NCBI GenBank assembly: GCA_002480925.1
Contig: DLDA01000047.1
Coordinates: 1-17,549, forward strand
Reading direction: 5' to 3'
Origin: Lachnospiraceae bacterium UBA7784
GTDB taxonomy: Bacteria; Bacillota; Clostridia; Lachnospirales; Lachnospiraceae
Length of the DNA stretch: 17,549 nucleotides
Part shown: positions 15,025 through 17,549 of the stretch, in pieces
Layout: each line of letters opens with the position of its first letter
Numbering within the stretch: position 1 is the first letter of the stretch
Position numbers and translations under genes: made by a program
Notes under the pieces: generated by a model
What the model was told of the DNA's origin: nothing
The model's database searches: none
Seen by the model: the letters and a program-made list of their open reading frames with translations, nothing else

Positions 15025-16449
15025 TTACTCCTCGCCCTCTCCATTATTAGTATAAGAGCTGTCTTCTGCATCGGATGCATCAATATCCTCTGCATCATCT
15101 ATATCATCAGGAGAATCGATATCCTCTGCATCATCTATGTCATCAGAAGAATCGATATCCTCTGCATCATCCATATCATCAGGAGAATCGATATCCTCTG
15201 CATCATCCATGTCATCAGAAGAATCGATATCCTCTGCATCATCCATGTCATCAGAAGAATCAGGATCCACATCATCCTCAGGGCCATAGATATCATCAAA
15301 TGTCATGAATCCTGGCGTCTGCTCAGCCTGTGTCTCACTCTTGATATCGATCTTGAAGCCTGTAAGTCTGGCTGCAAGTCTGGCATTCTGTCCTTCTCTT
15401 CCAATCGCAAGAGAAAGCTGATAATCAGGCACAACGACTCTTGCCTGCTTCAGATCAGCATCTGCCACGACAGCAATGACCTTTGCCGGTGCCAGTGCAT
15501 TCTCGATAAGCTGAGCCGGCTGGTCAGACCATTCGATTATATCTATCTTCTCATTTCCGATCTCAGAAACGACTGCATTTACACGGCTTCCATTCATTCC
15601 TACGCAGGCTCCTACCGGATCCACGTCGGGATCGTTTGATGCTACAGCAATCTTGCTCCTGTTGCCTGCCTCTCTTGAGACAGCCTTGATCTCAACTATG
15701 CCGTCCCTTATCTCAGATACCTCTTCTGCAAAAAGGCATTTGATAAAATCAGGATGAGAACGTGACAGACGTATCCTCGGGCCATTGTCTCTTTTCTTTT
15801 TCTTCTCATTGCCGGAAGCGTTCTTTTTTAATCTGTCTTCCTCGGACCCATCCTTTACATCAACCACAAGGACTCTGATATGATCTGTAGGATTATAATG
15901 CTCACCCTTGATCTGATCGCTTTCCATAAGGAGGGCATCACATCTTCCGAGATTGATACTGATATTCCTGCCGGCATATCTCTCTACGACTCCGGTAACA
16001 ATAGTGCCAATCTTCTTTTTGAATTCCTCGATCACAGAAAGCTTCTCAACCTCCTTGATCTTCTGGACTATAGTCTCTTTTGCGGTTTTTACTGCTACAC
16101 GGCTGAAGTCCATTGAATTGATCTCTACATTGACACTCTGCCCCAGGACATAGTCGCCGCCATATTTGTCATGAGCCTCCTGAAGTGAGATCTGTGTATC
16201 AGGATTTACCACATCATTAACGACCTGCTTTGCCTCGAGAATATGATACTCGCAGGTGTTATAATCTACTGTGACATGGATATTATCAACATTCACATTC
16301 TCAGGCTTCACCTGCCGCCTGTTTGCGATCTGCTGCCTGCAGGCATGCTTTAAGCCTTCCGCAATAGCATCTATTATCTCATTTCTCGGAATGCCCTTTT
16401 CTTTCTCAAGCAAATCAAGTCCTGCGCTCAGTTCACTAAAGTCTGCCAT
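15025..16449 (-). CDS. nusA: Transcription termination/antitermination factor NusA with Asp-rich repeat tail
   Basis: NusA binds RNA polymerase and controls pausing, termination and antitermination. The 474-residue protein has the N-terminal polymerase-binding domain (1-130), an S1 domain (about 135-225), KH1 with VGACVGMNGSRVNAVVSEI (279-297) and KH2 with LSLAIGREGQNARLAARLT (345-363). Two things are unusual. The S1 domain carries a charged insert at about 201-223 (rich in Lys and Glu). The C-terminus, after a FMTFDDIYGPEDD linker, is an Asp-rich tail (395-462) made of 12-residue units of the form DIDSxDDxDDAE. Firmicutes NusA normally stops soon after KH2. The ATG has a perfect AGGAGG 6 nt upstream, and the gene lies 21 nt after rimP. 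Confidence 0.97.
   Translation of the reverse strand: MADFSELSAGLDLLEKEKGIPRNEIIDAIAEGLKHACRQQIANRRQVKPENVNVDNIHVTVDYNTCEYHILEAKQVVNDVVNPDTQISLQEAHDKYGGDYVLGQSVNVEINSMDFSRVAVKTAKETIVQKIKEVEKLSVIEEFKKKIGTIVTGVVERYAGRNISINLGRCDALLMESDQIKGEHYNPTDHIRVLVVDVKDGSEEDRLKKNASGNEKKKKRDNGPRIRLSRSHPDFIKCLFAEEVSEIRDGIVEIKAVSREAGNRSKIAVASNDPDVDPVGACVGMNGSRVNAVVSEIGNEKIDIIEWSDQPAQLIENALAPAKVIAVVADADLKQARVVVPDYQLSLAIGREGQNARLAARLTGFKIDIKSETQAEQTPGFMTFDDIYGPEDDVDPDSSDDMDDAEDIDSSDDMDDAEDIDSPDDMDDAEDIDSSDDIDDAEDIDSPDDIDDAEDIDASDAEDSSYTNNGEGEE
15083..15262 (-). repeat. Five tandem copies of a 36-bp repeat inside nusA
   Basis: Units begin at 15083, 15119, 15155, 15191 and 15227, exactly 36 bp apart, each opening with ATATCCTCTGCATCAT on the plus strand. 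They differ at only a few positions. Units 1+2 and 3+4 match as 72-bp pairs that differ by one T/C change per unit, which points to duplication of a pair. They encode the acidic NusA tail and stay in frame because 36 is a multiple of 3. Confidence 0.95.
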
Positions 16450-16470
16450 CTTATCCTCCTAATGCTTATA

Positions 16471-16932
16471 TCAAAAATCAAAAGCAAGCCTTATCAGGGA
16501 TATGTCCCTGCGTAAAAACTTCTGCTTCTCTTCTCCGGTATCGATCGTCACGGAATCCTTATCAAAATCGTTAAGCACTCCTGTAAATTCCTTTTCTCCG
16601 CCAATGGAACGATATGTATGTATCAGGACCTTGCGTCCTCTTGCATTGATGAAATCCCTTTCTCTGACAAGCTCCCTGTCAAGCCCAGGCGAGCTCACCA
16701 CAAATGTATAGGGCTCCCTGATGTAATCCTCCCTGTCAAGGATCTCATTCATCCGGCTGCTTACTGCCTCACAGTCATCTACTGTAACCCCGCCCGGCTT
16801 GTCAATATATACTGATAGGCTGTACTCACGACCTTCCTTCTCAAAAACCACATCCCAGAGCGAAAGTGAAAGCTCCTCAAGGATAGGAGTGATAAAGCCT
16901 ATGGTCTTCTCCTCGTATTCTCTTGCATTCAT
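16471..16932 (-). CDS. rimP: Ribosome maturation factor RimP
   Basis: RimP assists maturation of the 30S subunit. With the ATG at 16932 the protein has 153 residues, the family length. It shows VYIDKPGGVTVDDCEAVSSR at 41-60 and VVSSPGLDRELVRERDF at 78-94, both characteristic. The in-frame extension to 16992 is rejected because it lies in the leader hairpins. The start has AAGGA about 10 nt upstream, a slightly long spacing. rimP is the first protein gene of the operon and follows the tRNA-Glu gene. Confidence 0.95.
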   Translation of the reverse strand: MNAREYEEKTIGFITPILEELSLSLWDVVFEKEGREYSLSVYIDKPGGVTVDDCEAVSSRMNEILDREDYIREPYTFVVSSPGLDRELVRERDFINARGRKVLIHTYRSIGGEKEFTGVLNDFDKDSVTIDTGEEKQKFLRRDISLIRLAFDF

Positions 16933-16955
16933 GCTTCTTACATCCTTATACAAGT

Positions 16956-16985
16956 AAGAGAGCGGGCCATACGGCCCGCCCTCTT
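16956..16985 (-). promoter_or_regulatory. Strong GC-rich hairpin just upstream of rimP
   Basis: On the minus strand, 13-nt arms (16973-16985 and 16956-16968) form a continuous stem around a GTAT loop, with one G-U pair and a core of GCGGGCC/GGCCCGC. There is no T-tract after it, so it is not a standard terminator. It ends about 23 nt before the rimP ATG, close to the ribosome binding site. Its outer arm overlaps the next hairpin, so both cannot form fully together. Confidence 0.7.
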
Positions 16986-16995
16986 GATTCAAGAG
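16981..16995 (-). promoter_or_regulatory. Small hairpin competing with the strong leader hairpin
   Basis: The arms CTCTTG and CAAGAG are a perfect 6-bp inverted repeat around a 3-nt loop. The CAAGAG arm shares five bases with the outer part of the 13-bp hairpin, so the two are alternative structures. Confidence 0.5.
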
Positions 16996-17004
16996 TTATG
17001 GTTC

Positions 17005-17025
17005 GTATCGGAAAGCTTCCGATAC
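17005..17025 (-). promoter_or_regulatory. Perfect 9-bp hairpin in the tRNA-rimP spacer
   Basis: The arms GTATCGGAA and TTCCGATAC are perfectly complementary around a 3-nt loop. No T-tract follows. It may be a processing or stability element between the tRNA and the mRNA. Confidence 0.6.
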
Positions 17026-17026
17026 A

Positions 17027-17044
17027 GGTGCTCAAGTAAGCACC
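17027..17044 (-). promoter_or_regulatory. 6-bp hairpin just after the tRNA
   Basis: The arms GGTGCT and AGCACC pair around a 6-nt loop, starting 10 nt beyond the tRNA 3' end. It is not followed by T residues, so transcription can continue into rimP. Confidence 0.5.
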
Positions 17045-17053
17045 CTCAATTAA

Positions 17054-17125
17054 TAGTTCCTAGGAGAATCGAACTCCTGATTCCGCCGTGAGAGGGCGGC
17101 GTCTTAACCGCTTGACCAAGGAACC
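17054..17125 (-). tRNA. tRNA-Glu (anticodon CTC)
   Basis: The 72-nt sequence folds as a complete cloverleaf. The acceptor arms are GGTTCCT and AGGAACT, with G1-U72 as the end pair. The D arm is GTC/GAC with AAGCGGTTAA as loop. The anticodon stem CCGCC/GGCGG encloses CTCTCAC, giving the anticodon CTC, which reads GAG. The T arm is AGGAG/CTCCT with TTCGATT. The discriminator is A and the CCA end is not encoded. It lies between a strong promoter and rimP and has no terminator of its own, so it is probably the first gene of the rimP-nusA-infB transcript. Confidence 0.95.
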
Positions 17126-17135
17126 ATATATCCTG

Positions 17136-17159
17136 TGTCGCTCTCTTTCGTTCGCGACA
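17136..17159 (-). promoter_or_regulatory. Hairpin in the 5' leader of tRNA-Glu
   Basis: The arms TGTCGC and GCGACA pair around a 12-nt loop between the promoter and the mature tRNA 5' end. It is probably part of the precursor removed by RNase P; any further role is unknown. Confidence 0.4.
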
Positions 17160-17168
17160 ACAAAGACT

Positions 17169-17196
17169 ATTATACTCAGATATGAGAGGATGTCAA
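17169..17196 (-). promoter_or_regulatory. Promoter of the tRNA-Glu-rimP-nusA-infB operon
   Basis: On the minus strand, TTGACA (17191-17196) and TATAAT (17169-17174) are both perfect consensus, separated by 16 nt. It lies 43 nt upstream of the mature tRNA end. This suits constitutive, growth-linked, high-level transcription by the main sigma factor. Confidence 0.85.
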
Positions 17197-17238
17197 GGGG
17201 GTTTGGAGGAGATTTTTGTATTTATGCGAGTACAATTT

Positions 17239-17287
17239 GAGGTGTGAGGGGTGAGGTTTGAGGTGCGAGGTGTGAGGTGTGAGGGCC
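17239..17287 (+). repeat. Tandem heptamer array, GAGGTGT-type
   Basis: Seven consecutive 7-bp units of the form GAGGNNN run without gaps from 17239, most often GAGGTGT. It is the left arm of the inverted heptad array described at 17239-17495. Confidence 0.85.
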
Positions 17288-17388
17288 ACTGTTCACACCC
17301 CATTTTATCCCCCAGATTTCAGATCATCATAACCATATTTTTATCAGGTTCTACTGACCATATAATATGGGAATGGAAGTGGTGGGGC
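17288..17388. other. Unique spacer between the two parts of the heptad array
   Basis: No open frame, RNA gene or clear promoter was found here. It includes a short palindrome, CCATATAATATGG, at 17358-17370, whose middle also contains TATAAT without a convincing -35 element. Confidence 0.4.
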
Positions 17389-17495
17389 GGGTTGAGGGAT
17401 CAGGGACCAGGGGATGTTATCCGTAACTAACCCCTAAATCCTAAACCCTAGTCCCTCGCCCCTCAGACCTCTAAACCTCTAACCTCGCACCTCGC
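17389..17495 (+). repeat. Inverted heptad array: GGGNNNA units facing CCCTAAA/CCTCNNN units
   Basis: Units GGGTTGA, GGGATCA and GGGACCA run from 17389, then GGGGATG to 17416. After a short centre come about nine 7-bp units from 17432, grading from CCCTAAA-like to CCTCGCA-like, with one extra base at about 17475. Inverted pairs include 17402-17412 with 17446-17456 (one G-T pair), 17393-17398 with 17460-17465, and 17260-17270 with 17483-17493 (perfect, 11 bp). The whole can fold as nested stems. Confidence 0.75.
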
Positions 17496-17506
17496 TCATG
17501 CTCGTT

Positions 17507-17530
17507 CTTGGCTCTGTGCTTTCGGCCAAG
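17507..17530. other. Short inverted repeat at the right edge
   Basis: CTTGGC (17507-17512) and GCCAAG (17525-17530) pair around a 12-nt loop, adjoining the heptad array. No T-tract is visible after it. It could be the outer boundary of the same intergenic element or part of the next gene's end beyond the window. Confidence 0.3.
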
Positions 17531-17549
17531 GAAGCTGTCTTCGTTAAGC

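Noticed and set aside
15083..15262. Possible CRISPR array because of a regular 36-bp repeat
   Set aside because: The units are directly adjacent with no spacers, keep the nusA reading frame and encode an acidic tail; no cas genes are present.
14776..15639. A 287-codon open frame on the plus strand across nusA and ylxR
   Set aside because: Its sequence is Ile/Cys/His-rich repeats made by reading the opposite strand of the NusA acidic repeats; it has no family features and lies over two well-supported genes.
16933..16992. 20-residue N-terminal extension of RimP
   Set aside because: It is the in-frame translation of the leader hairpins; the ATG at 16932 gives the usual RimP length.
17026..17044. 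Intrinsic terminator for the tRNA gene
   Set aside because: The hairpin is short and no T-run follows on the minus strand.
17389..17495. True telomere or chromosome end because of CCCTAAA-like units
   Set aside because: The units are degenerate, inverted and internal to the window, and the rest of the DNA is clearly bacterial.

Overview
The window looks like chromosomal DNA of a Gram-positive, moderate-GC Clostridia, most likely Lachnospiraceae. This rests on the gene order rimP-nusA-ylxR-ylxQ-infB-rbfA-nrnA-truB-ribF-rpsO-pnp, the presence of ylxR, ylxQ and nrnA, a bifunctional ribF, frequent AGA/AGG and ATA codons, and AGGAGG-type ribosome binding sites. The genus is not certain. Every recognised gene is on the minus strand, so the window reads from right to left as one long chain.

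Right end (17126-17549): no gene. It holds a near-consensus promoter (TTGACA-N16-TATAAT, 17169-17196) reading left, and a two-armed inverted array of degenerate 7-bp units (17239-17495). Next come a tRNA-Glu(CTC) gene (17054-17125), a leader with four hairpins of which two are mutually exclusive (16956-17044), and then rimP, nusA, ylxR, ylxQ, infB, rbfA, nrnA, truB and ribF. These cover ribosome maturation, transcription elongation, translation initiation, tRNA modification, nanoRNA turnover and FAD synthesis. NusA carries an unusual Asp-rich C-terminal tail built from 36-bp tandem repeats, and TruB lacks its usual C-terminal domain.

Middle (6085-8653): a second promoter and a structured leader precede rpsO and pnp. 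A hairpin followed by a T-rich tract closes pnp.

Left part (83-6085): a tightly packed chain follows: a BaiN/HI0933-type flavoprotein, cmk, a YczE-like membrane protein, cobU, a CDF cation transporter, an S66 LD-carboxypeptidase-like protein and cobS. Several starts and stops overlap (ATGA, GTGA), which suggests translational coupling. cobU and cobS are late cobalamin nucleotide-loop assembly enzymes; the transporter and peptidase between them are unexpected company.

No phage, insertion sequence, CRISPR array or defence system is visible. Most of the window is conserved housekeeping DNA. The least explained parts are the heptad inverted array, the switch-like rimP leader, the NusA repeat tail and the pnp/flavoprotein junction.
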